NCBI RefSeq assembly: GCF_003347495.1
Contig: NZ_QCXY01000001.1
Coordinates: 1,178,001 to 1,242,000 of the forward strand
Direction of reading: 5' to 3'
From: Pleomorphovibrio marinus
Lineage (GTDB): Bacteria > Bacteroidota > Bacteroidia > Cytophagales > Cyclobacteriaceae
DNA: 64,000 nt
Shown here: positions 46,214-54,645 of the stretch, in pieces
Position numbering within the stretch: position 1 is the first letter of the stretch
Layout: each line of letters starts with the position of its first letter
The notes under the pieces: model-generated
The model's input: only the letters and a program-made list of their open reading frames with translations
The model's database searches: none
What the model was told of the DNA's origin: nothing
Translations under genes and position numbers: made by a program

Positions 46214-47017
46214 TTAAATGGCGTCAGGCCCTGTTTCATCGGATAGGCTTTCTCCCTGCGAGGTCCTTATCCTTTTCATATCCGATTGAAGACGTTGGTA
46301 AAATAAAGCGAAATCGGAGGAGTGAATGACCATATTCACACCCTCTTTCATCCATTTCACCTGTCTTTCTGGACTTTCCGAAAAGTGGATGCCCACAGCA
46401 AGCCCCCTATTTTTACATGTGCGAAGGATCTCCTTTACTGCCTGTTCAAAATCAGGATGGTCGTATTTCTCAGGAATCCCCATACTTATGGATAAATCGT
46501 GGGGCCCTATAAATACTGCATCCAGTCCCTCCACAGAAAGCAGCTTGTCCAGCCTTTCCATTGCCGGCACACTTTCTATGTTGGCGATACAAAAATTCCC
46601 CTTGTTATGGGATTGTATATACTCGGACAAGAAATCCGGAAGTTTGCCTTTTTCTTCCAATAGCTCTTCTAACTTTTCTCCTTTCAGGGGTCGGTATTTC
46701 ACCGCTCCCACCAGTTGCCTGATCTGTGACTCTGATTCCAGATAGGGAGCCACAATTCCCTTCGCACCCGCATCGATCATCTGGCAGGCCCGAAATGGAT
46801 CCGGACTGGGTATCCTCACAATGGGGAAAATTCCGTCCCCCAGAAGTTGTTGACAAATATGTGAAACCTGAACCCTGTCCAAGGCGATATGCTCCGTATC
46901 CAAAAACACAAAGTCCAGTCCTGTGCCTCTCCATACTTTTGGCCACAAGGGGTTAAAGGAGGTGATACAAGTACCGTAAACGGGTTTTCCTTCTTTAATT
47001 TTGGATAGAAATTGCAT
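46214..47017 (-). CDS. HpcH/HpaI family aldolase
   Basis: 267 residues, cytoplasmic. It has the family's GLDFVFLDTEH near residue 33-43, IVRIPSPDP, the glycine-rich GAKGIVAPYLES, IESVPAMERLD and GPHDLSISMG before the last helix. These class II aldolases cleave 2-keto-3-deoxy acids to pyruvate and an aldehyde. The nearby enolase-superfamily gene would supply such an acid. Gene spacing is 3 bp from the upstream large enzyme and 22 bp to murQ, so the three form one operon. Confidence 0.9.
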   Translation of the reverse strand: MQFLSKIKEGKPVYGTCITSFNPLWPKVWRGTGLDFVFLDTEHIALDRVQVSHICQQLLGDGIFPIVRIPSPDPFRACQMIDAGAKGIVAPYLESESQIRQLVGAVKYRPLKGEKLEELLEEKGKLPDFLSEYIQSHNKGNFCIANIESVPAMERLDKLLSVEGLDAVFIGPHDLSISMGIPEKYDHPDFEQAVKEILRTCKNRGLAVGIHFSESPERQVKWMKEGVNMVIHSSDFALFYQRLQSDMKRIRTSQGESLSDETGPDAI

Positions 47018-47020
47018 GAT

Positions 47021-49234
47021 TTATTCTTGTGGTGCTGAAATTACGTCTAAATAGCGGCCCATCCAATAGGGCAAAAGCCATATGTCCCCTGCGCTGTTTT
47101 CCGATCTGCCGCCGTTACCCCCATTCAACCCAAACCGGTTGGCATTATGCCTGCGAATGGGGAGTTCATCTGGAGGCAAGACTTCCTTGGTGCTTTGCCG
47201 CCTGAAGTTTTCTTCCAGAAGTTCGATGTCCCTTCTATGGCTGTTTCTCATCGTCCAGTTCACCAGATCATAAGGATATTCCTGAAGATACCAGATGGCT
47301 TCTTCCAAATCGAAATTGTCCGGTGAAACCAAGGCCGTGAAAATATTCCAAAGCCCATCTTTTTCGGGGCGCTCTGCTTCCCAGTGGTCCATGATGGCTT
47401 CTTTGTATTTTGCCTTCAAGGTATCATTAAAGGCGTACCTATACAGCCCCCAGTAACCCAGGAAATACATCTCGTCGTCCGAATGGTTCCATGACTCCGA
47501 CAACATCTCTGCCCATTCATCGGTACCTTCTTGTGCCTTTCCTATTTCTTCCATGGGGCGCATTAAGTTGTCCAGGTATCCGTGATCGTTCATCAACATA
47601 AAAGCCTTCTCCTTATAGACTTCCTTTCCGGTGAAATGAAAGGCAGTCTGTAACATGGCGATGATATTGGAACTGTTGAGCTTACGGTCGCCCACTATGG
47701 TGGGGAATGCATTGACATAGTCGGGATGCCACTTGCCCCACAATGTCGGTTCCCCGTCATAGTCGATCAGGTACCAGTCATTGTCCACGATATGCTGCAT
47801 CATACCATCCAGAAGGGCAATGGCTTGTTGTTTGATTTCCTCATCTTCCACGATTTCGGCGATTACGCCAAAGACGAATGCATGGCCTATGGCCTCATCG
47901 CTGCTGGTCGTAGCCTTCCAGTCCCATTCTGGGTGGCTGGCATGCTGCCAACGCTCAGGGTCTGCGAGTACGTCGATATAACCCCTTCTGGCAAAGGACC
48001 TGGAAGGAAACCCCTCAACGGGGTTGATGGTAAACAGCCTCTCCATGGCATCCAAGGATTCTTGTACATTTTGAAGTGCCTCTTCCTCCCCGGAAACCGC
48101 GTATCTGAAGGCCTCCCCAGCAAGGTACATGGAGGTCCATAAACCGTCATTGTCGGAATCCCCAAGCCTTCCCTGGTCGAAATTGCCGTTTTCCATATCC
48201 ACCAAGCTGGCGTTAAAACCATATCGTATATGCCGTTCTCTCACTTGTTTGTCAAAAAACTCCGCTTTTTTATGAAGGGTCTGTTCGAAAAACTGGAGTT
48301 TTCCCAAGCCTCCATCTGTAAGGATCAACACGGCATCATCCCCTCCAGGAAAGATATGGGTGACTTTTTCTCCGGGGAGCCAACGTTCACCATAATAGTA
48401 ATTGTACTTACCATCCTCCCGTTGCATAAAAGCCCCCCTTTGTGACCCAAACCAGAGATTTCCATTTATCACCTTTATATTGGTAAGTTCCGGCCAAGGC
48501 AGGCGGGTTTCTTTATTGCCGACTTGGCTGCCGGATACTGGGTCCACATAAAAATACCCGTCACCTGTGGCCAAGATGAGCTGGTTTTTGGAGGGATCCC
48601 AGTCCATGCTTTTTAGACCAGGTCCTTGGTACAGTCCTTTTAGGATTTGCTTATCAGGGTCAATCTCCGTCAATGTGTTTCCGGAGAGGACATAGAATTT
48701 TTCCCTGTCCTCCACAAAAAGTAATTCTAGGATAGGATCATTGTTCCAGTCTTTTTCCCATACCTTGGAAGAATCCGCGTAATAGGCAAGTTTGTTGCCG
48801 TCCGTCACCAAAAAGGAAAAATCCTTTCCACCCTTGAAAAAGGATGCGCTAGGCATGTCATGAGGAATGTACAGTGAGCCTGCCCAAGCGTTGCTGAGCA
48901 CGGCCTGGTCTGTCAAATATACAAACTGTTGCCTGTAGACGTCCATGTCCCGAATGTCCTTGTCTTTCATGGGCAGGTAGCTTTTGTCTGTTACAATTTT
49001 CCCGGGATATAAAAACGCACCTGCCGTTGGTCGGTGTAGGCCTTCCTGTCCAATGAGTTGTATGGTGCCGTTCCGGTCAGCAAACACCTTTTTTAAGTGG
49101 GAGTCACTCCCGGGAAACTTGATTGCGATTTCCTGCCTAAAGGGTTCGTCCTGATGCTTGGATTGTCCTTGAGCTATGTGGCTAAGGCACAAAAGGAGCA
49201 TGAATACTCCAAAAACGGATAGTGAATTTTTCAT
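47021..49234 (-). CDS. Large secreted propeller plus alpha/alpha-toroid protein, unrecognised
   Basis: 737 residues from ATG 49234. The TTG/ATG-like extension upstream comes from the repeat. Signal peptide about 6-24 (VFGVFMLLLCLSHIAQG). The N-terminal 310 residues look like a beta-propeller (IQLIGQEGLHRPT, GLKSMDWDPSKNQLILATGDGYFYV, NLWFGSQRGAFMQ). The rest is helical with a polar centre (RHIRYGFNASLVDMENGNFDQGR, GDSDNDGLWTSMYLAGEAFRY, WHPDYVNAFPTI, LSESWNHSDDEMYFLGYWGLYRY), suggesting an alpha/alpha-toroid glycosidase or lyase. I cannot assign a CAZy family. First gene of the aldolase-murQ operon, with a start-codon repeat against its ATG. Confidence 0.7.
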   Translation of the reverse strand: MKNSLSVFGVFMLLLCLSHIAQGQSKHQDEPFRQEIAIKFPGSDSHLKKVFADRNGTIQLIGQEGLHRPTAGAFLYPGKIVTDKSYLPMKDKDIRDMDVYRQQFVYLTDQAVLSNAWAGSLYIPHDMPSASFFKGGKDFSFLVTDGNKLAYYADSSKVWEKDWNNDPILELLFVEDREKFYVLSGNTLTEIDPDKQILKGLYQGPGLKSMDWDPSKNQLILATGDGYFYVDPVSGSQVGNKETRLPWPELTNIKVINGNLWFGSQRGAFMQREDGKYNYYYGERWLPGEKVTHIFPGGDDAVLILTDGGLGKLQFFEQTLHKKAEFFDKQVRERHIRYGFNASLVDMENGNFDQGRLGDSDNDGLWTSMYLAGEAFRYAVSGEEEALQNVQESLDAMERLFTINPVEGFPSRSFARRGYIDVLADPERWQHASHPEWDWKATTSSDEAIGHAFVFGVIAEIVEDEEIKQQAIALLDGMMQHIVDNDWYLIDYDGEPTLWGKWHPDYVNAFPTIVGDRKLNSSNIIAMLQTAFHFTGKEVYKEKAFMLMNDHGYLDNLMRPMEEIGKAQEGTDEWAEMLSESWNHSDDEMYFLGYWGLYRYAFNDTLKAKYKEAIMDHWEAERPEKDGLWNIFTALVSPDNFDLEEAIWYLQEYPYDLVNWTMRNSHRRDIELLEENFRRQSTKEVLPPDELPIRRHNANRFGLNGGNGGRSENSAGDIWLLPYWMGRYLDVISAPQE

Positions 49235-49405
49235 GTGTTTATATTTTCTTTTCAACGGTCACATAGCCTGCCCCTGCCTGCCCCGAACTCGATTCGGGGA
49301 ACTTGCTTCGGGGGAATCTCGCATCTCCCCGATAGCTATCGGGGCATCCCAGTGTGTGACGTGCTCCTCATGCCCTGACTGCCGTCAGGACAGGCTCGGT
49401 TTCAT
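49229..49405 (-). repeat. Start-codon repeat, locus B (one unit)
   Basis: A 177-bp unit read on the minus strand. It has ATGAAA at both ends (49405-49400 and 49234-49229), and the inner one is the start of the 49234 gene. Inside are an 18-bp perfect palindrome CCCCGATAGCTATCGGGG (49327-49344), the hairpin CCCCGAA-ctcga-TTCGGGG (49281-49299), GCACGTCACACACTGGGATG and the A-rich end AAAATATAAACACATGAAA. The outer mini-ORF is broken by an early TGA. Confidence 0.88.
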
Positions 49406-49458
49406 AACCTAAATAGAATACAGCACATTTTGGCATAGTCGGATTAGCTTATAATAAA

Positions 49459-49494
49459 TTTGTCCGCCCCGGCACAGGGCCATGAGCGGACAAA
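49459..49494 (-). terminator. Hairpin after the sialidase-like operon
   Basis: A 9-bp stem TTTGTCCGC / GCGGACAAA encloses an 18-nt loop, 131 bp beyond the stop of the 49625 gene. The minus-strand tail AAATTTATTATA is only moderately T-rich, so this is a likely but weak terminator. The remaining 49406-49624 gap shows nothing else. Confidence 0.5.
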
Positions 49495-49624
49495 ACTTAC
49501 CTAACCTAACTACTTAAGCGATTCTAACCTTCTTAAGGATTTGAAATCACTCATCAGTAATACGCCTTCTTTCGCAAAGAGGGCCATTACGTCTTTGTTA
49601 AATTTTCAACTATTTTTAGTTTTT

Positions 49625-50830
49625 TCAATTCCTGATCATTTTTCGGGGATCCACCACTAGGTACTTTATGGATTTTTGGTCTTTACTGGGGTGGTAGGAA
49701 TAGGTGATATGCAGTTTCCCGTTTTCGTCTTCAAACATGCTTGGATAACTATATCCACCTTCCCCAGGGTCTTCGTTTTCCAGATATATTTTTCTCATCC
49801 AGGATTGTCGGTTGTTGCCGGAGAGATATAAGGCCATCCTATATCGACCATCCTCGATGTCGTTTCCGAGAAAAGCCCAATACCCCGACCTCAGCCTTGC
49901 TAGTTCCACACTGGCAGTATTGGGGATTTCTGTTTTTTCCGAGGCAGACCAGGTCATTCCATTATCTTTGGAAATACTTTCATGTACCCTGGAAGGGGCG
50001 TCCCCAGAATCCCTGAGATAGGCTACAATGTCCCCGTTTTCCTCCAGGGCCAAGGCAGGCTGAATAGGCCCCCTTCCCACTAAGGGCAAGCTGGGAAGCC
50101 AGGTTTCTCCATCATCATCTGATATCGCCATCAGGGATAAATTGAAGCCGTCAGAATACAAGGGCAAAAGTATTCTACCCGAAGGAAGTAGCAAAGGTTT
50201 GATCCTTGGCATCCAACCGATACTGGTTTTTTTGCTGTCCTTACTTGCCTCAATGATCATCCGGTCATAGGGAGGAGCATACTCTGCCCATCCGGCCCCA
50301 TGAGAAGGCAACTCCTTAAATTTCTTTGCGACTTCCTCTTCAAATTCCTCCCCGGGTTTTAATAGGATATTATCCTGCCATTCCCAAATGGGAGCACCTG
50401 CGTTTTGGTAGTTGGTGGATGTTCTCACCTTTAAGATGGATTGTTCCCATCTGTTGGCTTGCACGGCAATCCAGACCAGGAAAAGCTTTCCGGAATTATT
50501 GAGGAACAAGACAGGGTTGCAATCGGGTAAATTTGGGGTGTCTGCCAGAAGAAAGGGGCTTCCCCAGGTTTTTTCCCTAGCTCTGTACCTGGCTCCCATA
50601 ATCCTTACGTCGTCGGCAGTCCTTTCACCAGATCCTTGAAACCAAGCCACCAAGAGGTCTCCACTCGGTAGTTGAACCAAGCTGCTGGAGTGCACATGTT
50701 CCCCCTGAAGGGGAAAAATCAAATCCTCCATTTCCACCGCCGTCTCCTTTGGCACAATCTGCCCCTGGGCATGTAGCAATTGGCTGATGCACATAAGGAC
50801 AGCTATTAATAAAAATCTGCAACTATACAT
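49625..50830 (-). CDS. Secreted sialidase-fold (BNR) propeller protein
   Basis: 401 residues with signal peptide about 1-22 (CRFLLIAVLMCISQLLHAQ). It is a six-bladed sialidase-superfamily propeller with Asp-box motifs SDDDGETW and SKDNGMTW and the strand blocks LPSGDLLVAWFQGSGERTADDVRI and SYPSMFEDENGKLHITYSYH. No F/YRIP motif is present, so true sialidase activity is doubtful. The BNR_2 group also holds rhamnosidases and other exo-enzymes. It follows the ChbG-like gene by 10 bp. Confidence 0.82.
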   Translation of the reverse strand: MYSCRFLLIAVLMCISQLLHAQGQIVPKETAVEMEDLIFPLQGEHVHSSSLVQLPSGDLLVAWFQGSGERTADDVRIMGARYRAREKTWGSPFLLADTPNLPDCNPVLFLNNSGKLFLVWIAVQANRWEQSILKVRTSTNYQNAGAPIWEWQDNILLKPGEEFEEEVAKKFKELPSHGAGWAEYAPPYDRMIIEASKDSKKTSIGWMPRIKPLLLPSGRILLPLYSDGFNLSLMAISDDDGETWLPSLPLVGRGPIQPALALEENGDIVAYLRDSGDAPSRVHESISKDNGMTWSASEKTEIPNTASVELARLRSGYWAFLGNDIEDGRYRMALYLSGNNRQSWMRKIYLENEDPGEGGYSYPSMFEDENGKLHITYSYHPSKDQKSIKYLVVDPRKMIRN

Positions 50831-50840
50831 TAATTTTCGT

Positions 50841-51884
50841 TTACTTAACCTTCCGTCTTCTCTGCATTACTTCCTTCCAGGTGGTTAGTAGAATCCCTTC
50901 CTGATCGATGTAGGCCTTTAGCTCCGGATCCATCATGGACAGGTTGTCTGCATATCTGGATTCTCCCGAACCACTAAATCTACTGAAAGTATCCGGATGT
51001 TCGATACTGTGAATGATGATCATGGCCAATCCAGGCTCCATTTCCTCCAGGATTTCTTTGAATTGGGCTGTCTTGTAACTGCCCCATTCCTCCATACTGG
51101 GCTCACCCTCGGGTTTCCAACTTCCACTGATGGAGTGGAGGTCATCCAAAACAGGAAGTCCGGAAGCCCAGATTTTATCCCCTACCGCCCTGGTTTTTTT
51201 TAGCAATTCGGGTTCCGGTAATTCCATTCCCTCCTTGTATTTTCCTTCTTTTTTTAGGTTCTTGATCTGATTGGCCAACATGGAGCTTTTCAGCAATTTG
51301 TTGTTTCCACCCGGAAACATCACGGGGATTCCCAATTCAGCTCCTACCTTGATGTACTTTTCCAGAAATGGCTCGTGGTAAAACAGGGTTCCCATATGGC
51401 TATCCAAATGGGTGGGTATCAGACCCAATGTCCTTGCCCTATCGATTTGCGCCCTGATTTCTTTCTCCACATCTTCCGGATCCCCATGTTGAATGACCTG
51501 TTCCACGGAGTGCCATAAAGCACCCTCTTTATCCACAAGACTGGGGACGTTGGATTTACCCGCCACCGGGTGCCACCTATAGTCTTTCCATTCCGAAGTC
51601 AGTGTCAAATGAACCCCTGCATCCATGGGTTCATCTATGGCGTATTTAGTAAAAGAAGCCGACCAAGGGCAAGGCATCATAATACTACAAGAAGTAGCCA
51701 CCCCTTTTTCTATGGAAGAAATGGTGCCCATGTTCGATTCATAGGACATTCCAGCATCGTCCACATGGAAAATAACTACTTTAGTACCGCTTGGGTATCC
51801 TAATTTTTCTGCGTAGGTGTCCTGTGCCAATGCCACTTGAGTTAGCGTCCCCATGATGAAAATTAAAAATCCGATTAGTTTCAT
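50841..51884 (-). CDS. ChbG/YdjC-type carbohydrate deacetylase, exported
   Basis: 347 residues with signal peptide about 1-20 (LIGFLIFIMGTLTQVALAQ). The deacetylase metal-site motifs are HVDDAGMS (about 40-47), DAGVHLTLTSEW (about 88-99), THLDSHMG (about 158-165) and the later IIIHSIEHPD. ChbG/HpnK family members deacetylate chitooligosaccharides or related N-acetyl sugars. An exported version suggests action on an acetylated amino sugar in the periplasm. The ATG is exactly the inner border of the two-unit repeat at 51879-52106. Confidence 0.87.
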   Translation of the reverse strand: MKLIGFLIFIMGTLTQVALAQDTYAEKLGYPSGTKVVIFHVDDAGMSYESNMGTISSIEKGVATSCSIMMPCPWSASFTKYAIDEPMDAGVHLTLTSEWKDYRWHPVAGKSNVPSLVDKEGALWHSVEQVIQHGDPEDVEKEIRAQIDRARTLGLIPTHLDSHMGTLFYHEPFLEKYIKVGAELGIPVMFPGGNNKLLKSSMLANQIKNLKKEGKYKEGMELPEPELLKKTRAVGDKIWASGLPVLDDLHSISGSWKPEGEPSMEEWGSYKTAQFKEILEEMEPGLAMIIIHSIEHPDTFSRFSGSGESRYADNLSMMDPELKAYIDQEGILLTTWKEVMQRRRKVK

Positions 51885-52106
51885 ATGTTTATAATTTCTT
51901 TTCAGCGGTCATATGGAATCTCGCAACGATAATCATCCCAGTGTGTGACGTGCTCGTCATGCTCGATTTCATATGTTTATAATTGTTTCTTAATGATGGT
52001 ATAGCTTGACTTTGCCAGCCCTGACCCGTCCCAATAGCTATCGGGAACTGGGAACTCACTTCGGGGTTATCCTTCTGTGAGTCCCTTGCGTCATGCTCGA
52101 TTGTAT
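51879..52106 (-). repeat. Start-codon repeat, locus C (two tandem units)
   Basis: On the minus strand unit C2 (52106-51967) joins unit C1 (51972-51879) through one shared ATGAAA at 51972-51967. C1 ends on the ATGAAA of the deacetylase gene. C1 is 94 bp: ATGAAATCGAGCATGACG, GCACGTCACACACTGGG, TTGCGAGATTCC, GACCGCTGAAAAG and the TATAAACAT end. C2 is longer with the palindrome CCCGATAGCTATTGGG and a decayed outer ATACAA. Confidence 0.9.
51889..51972 (-). CDS. Candidate leader mini-ORF in repeat unit C1
   Basis: 27 codons beginning MKSSMTSTSHTG and ending TAEKKL, with TAA 4 nt before the ATG of the deacetylase gene. Two other units (56060-56143, 58132-58239) keep the same frame and similar residues, with length changes in threes. 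It could be a translated leader that couples initiation, or only a by-product of the repeat. No expression evidence. Confidence 0.3.
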   Translation of the reverse strand: MKSSMTSTSHTGMIIVARFHMTAEKKL

Positions 52107-52124
52107 ATAATTTAATGGAATGGT

Positions 52125-53213
52125 TTAATCCACTTTTCCTTTCCAAAAAGCAATCCTTTGCCTATTCCAAGTGTAACAAGCCACCAAATGGCCATCTTCG
52201 TAGATAATAGCGGGGTAGCTGAGTTCGTCATCTTCCTCCTCGCCCTCCTCTATGTTGTATTTAAGGGGCCAGGTTTTGCCATTATCTGATGAAATAGCAA
52301 CCGTGATGGGATAGCGCTTTCCCCAATTCCCAGAAACAGGATTGTAGATCAAGGCAATTTTTTCCCCATCTATTTGTGCAACGTCTATGCCGCTGTTGTT
52401 GTTTGGCAAGTCGGTTTCCACGATGGGAGACCAGGTCTTCCCATAATCCTCGGAATCACTTCTGGCTATTTGCCCAGAGGAGCTTCTCATCAACATATGT
52501 ACATGTCCGGGCTTTGACTCCCAAAGGGCAGGTTGAATTACTCCCTCTTCGGTAATTTGGCTCCTGTCCAGCTTCAGTTTTTCGGTAGCCTCCCAGGATT
52601 TACCCTTGTCTTCACTTCTATCCACGATCACATCCCAGACCTTGTCCTTCTCAAGGGAAGCAGGAGCCAGCCAGGTGCCATCCGAGAGCACCAGCATGTG
52701 GTTTCTTACAGGCCCTCTACCACCTTTGTCCCCGGGCACAAGTTCACTGGCTTCGGTCCAGGTTTTGCCATTGTCTTCTGAGCTTTGCACCCAGGTTTCC
52801 CAGTCATCTATCTCCTTTCCCACCTTGAAATACAGATGCAGCTTTCCTTCTGGGTCCAAAAACAACACGGGATTCCAATGGGGGTCCTCCCTGATCTTAG
52901 CCGTCATTTTTGGCTCCGACCAGTTCCCTGGCTTTCCATGGGTAGTCCATATACCCACATCATCGTGCTTTTCGTGGGATCCGGCAAACCATGCCAACAT
53001 GTAAGTGCCATCCCCCAAACTGGTGAGGGTAGAGGCGTGGCATTGGTCGAAGGGCCTATCGTCCCCGAAAACATGTTCGTAAACTTTGGTTTCCAAACTC
53101 ATTGATTCATTGTCCAACTTATCGGACTGGTTGTTTTTGTTATCCTTGGCACAAGAGAAACAGGCCAATAGCAGTACTAGAACTGTAGCCAAATAGTTGT
53201 TTTTCGCTGTCAT
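52125..53213 (-). CDS. Sialidase-fold (BNR) propeller lipoprotein
   Basis: 362 residues. Lipobox FSCA (Cys21) after a short signal peptide. It is a sialidase-superfamily propeller with Asp-boxes SEDNGKTW, SEDKGKSW, SEDYGKTW and SSDNGKTW, more regular than in the 49625 protein. The opening FDQCHASTLTSLGDGTYMLAWFAGSHEKHDDVGIW resembles exo-sialidase/BNR_2 proteins. No RIP motif seen. Its ATG follows the phosphoesterase stop directly with no gap, so the two are co-translated. Confidence 0.85.
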   Translation of the reverse strand: MTAKNNYLATVLVLLLACFSCAKDNKNNQSDKLDNESMSLETKVYEHVFGDDRPFDQCHASTLTSLGDGTYMLAWFAGSHEKHDDVGIWTTHGKPGNWSEPKMTAKIREDPHWNPVLFLDPEGKLHLYFKVGKEIDDWETWVQSSEDNGKTWTEASELVPGDKGGRGPVRNHMLVLSDGTWLAPASLEKDKVWDVIVDRSEDKGKSWEATEKLKLDRSQITEEGVIQPALWESKPGHVHMLMRSSSGQIARSDSEDYGKTWSPIVETDLPNNNSGIDVAQIDGEKIALIYNPVSGNWGKRYPITVAISSDNGKTWPLKYNIEEGEEEDDELSYPAIIYEDGHLVACYTWNRQRIAFWKGKVD

Positions 53214-54464
53214 TTATTTTTCGATAAGGGGATTCTCAGGATAGGAATCTATGATGTTGCCGTCTTCGTCTACTGAAATTATATGATAGGCAGGGCCATG
53301 GATGGTAACCAAAGTAAAAGCCCTTACAGATTTGGCATTGTCCAGGTACCATGTGGACTCTGGATCATGGATTTCCCTAGGCTTGGTGCCCCAGGAACCA
53401 TCCCCAATAAAGACGATGCCATCTTGGTGGATCTCGTTGTTCTTGATGGGGTAAGTACGTTTGTAGGCATGGTCATGGTTTTCGAACACCAGTTTACCTC
53501 CTGCCTTTTCTATAATGGGTAGCCAAAGTTCCCTTACCCTTGTTTGAATGGTACCGTTAAAATCCCTTACCGATGGGTAGGCAGGAACATGGTATAGGGT
53601 GATGATGTGGCTTTTATCACTCCTTATGGCTATTTCCCGCCTAAACCATTCCAACTGCTCCCCATCCACGGGGTTAGTATGGTCGGAGTCCAACAAGAAA
53701 AAGCTTAAATAGTCCCCAAAGTCCAGCACCCCATAGCCGGGCTGATTGGGCCAGGAAAATAGAGAATAGTAAAAGGGAGCAATCCTAGCTCTGCTTTCAT
53801 CATCAAAGTTAAAGTCATCATGCTTGGTGAAATTGCCACCTTGAACCTCATGGTTTCCAATTCCCACCAAAAGGGGGATGATTCTACCGTCCTCCTTGAT
53901 TAGGGTGTTTTTTACTGCATCAAACCACCGGTACCACCTGTCTATGTTTTTTGGATCCCCGTTTGCATAAGCAAGGTCTCCCCCAATTACCGCAAAATGC
54001 GGGTCAAAACGGGCCACCTGCCTGTTGATGTTTTCCATCCACTCCTGCTCATGCATGGAGTCACCCCCAATGGCAATGCGAATGGGTTCTTTGGCAATAT
54101 CCGCAGGCATGGTATTGAAATAATACACTTTTTGGTCCTCTCCAAATTTTATCTCATAGGAAGTGCCGGGTTCCAGCCCATTCAAGAATACCCTGTGGAT
54201 GGTTCTTGGGGTATGGGGGAAGTCCGCCCTCTCGCAATCGGCACCTTTCCAGGTTTCTTCTCCTTTTTTTCGGTAATGAAGGGTTTGATGAGCATCGCTT
54301 TCCAAGTGCCAGTCTATGCTTATGGAACTGGTGGGGTCTTCTTTCCAGGTGAGAAAGATACCCAGGGGTTCGTTTTGGGCAATGGCCTGCCCTATTAGTG
54401 AAAGGCTCATGCCTATCGCCAATAGTAAAATGGCAGTATAACGTGCATTAATTGCTGAATTCAT
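53214..54464 (-). CDS. Exported purple-acid-type metallophosphoesterase
   Basis: 416 residues with signal peptide about 10-29 (ILLLAIGMSLSLIGQAIAQ). A fibronectin-like N-terminal domain (about 32-120, LTWKEDPTSSISIDWHLES) precedes the calcineurin-type metal site: GGDSMHEQEW, GGDLAYANGD, GIGNHEV, LYHVPAYPS and ENHDHAYKRTYP. This is the plant-type purple acid phosphatase layout. It releases phosphate from esters in the periplasm or outside. First gene of an operon with the BNR lipoprotein. Confidence 0.92.
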   Translation of the reverse strand: MNSAINARYTAILLLAIGMSLSLIGQAIAQNEPLGIFLTWKEDPTSSISIDWHLESDAHQTLHYRKKGEETWKGADCERADFPHTPRTIHRVFLNGLEPGTSYEIKFGEDQKVYYFNTMPADIAKEPIRIAIGGDSMHEQEWMENINRQVARFDPHFAVIGGDLAYANGDPKNIDRWYRWFDAVKNTLIKEDGRIIPLLVGIGNHEVQGGNFTKHDDFNFDDESRARIAPFYYSLFSWPNQPGYGVLDFGDYLSFFLLDSDHTNPVDGEQLEWFRREIAIRSDKSHIITLYHVPAYPSVRDFNGTIQTRVRELWLPIIEKAGGKLVFENHDHAYKRTYPIKNNEIHQDGIVFIGDGSWGTKPREIHDPESTWYLDNAKSVRAFTLVTIHGPAYHIISVDEDGNIIDSYPENPLIEK

Positions 54465-54593
54465 AGTTATTATATTTTTGGTTTTTCGGTGATCGTTTCA
54501 AGGATTTACCTAAATACTAAGGCTAAATTAAAAAAGGCTACCCAAAGAAAGTGGATTATTCGCTAGAATATTGAGCAGCAGCTTTCCATACAA

Positions 54594-54621
54594 CAAAAAA
54601 GGCAGGCTTTTTTGGCCTGCC
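54594..54621 (-). terminator. Rho-independent terminator of the alkaline phosphatase gene
   Basis: Stem GGCAGGC/GCCTGCC (54601-54607 with 54615-54621), 7-nt loop, and on the minus strand a run of T corresponding to the A-tract at 54594-54600. It lies 25 bp after the stop at 54646 and separates this gene from the phosphoesterase operon. Confidence 0.85.
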
Positions 54622-54645
54622 TCCTTAATGAGTTGAAACTTCATC

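Noticed and set aside
49235-49255. Repeat-derived extension of the 49234 protein
   Set aside because: Same reason: the bases belong to the repeat, and the signal peptide fits from ATG 49234.
51889-52146. 85-residue minus-strand frame upstream of the deacetylase
   Set aside because: It runs across two repeat units. Only the last 27 codons, from the internal ATGAAA, are shared with other units.
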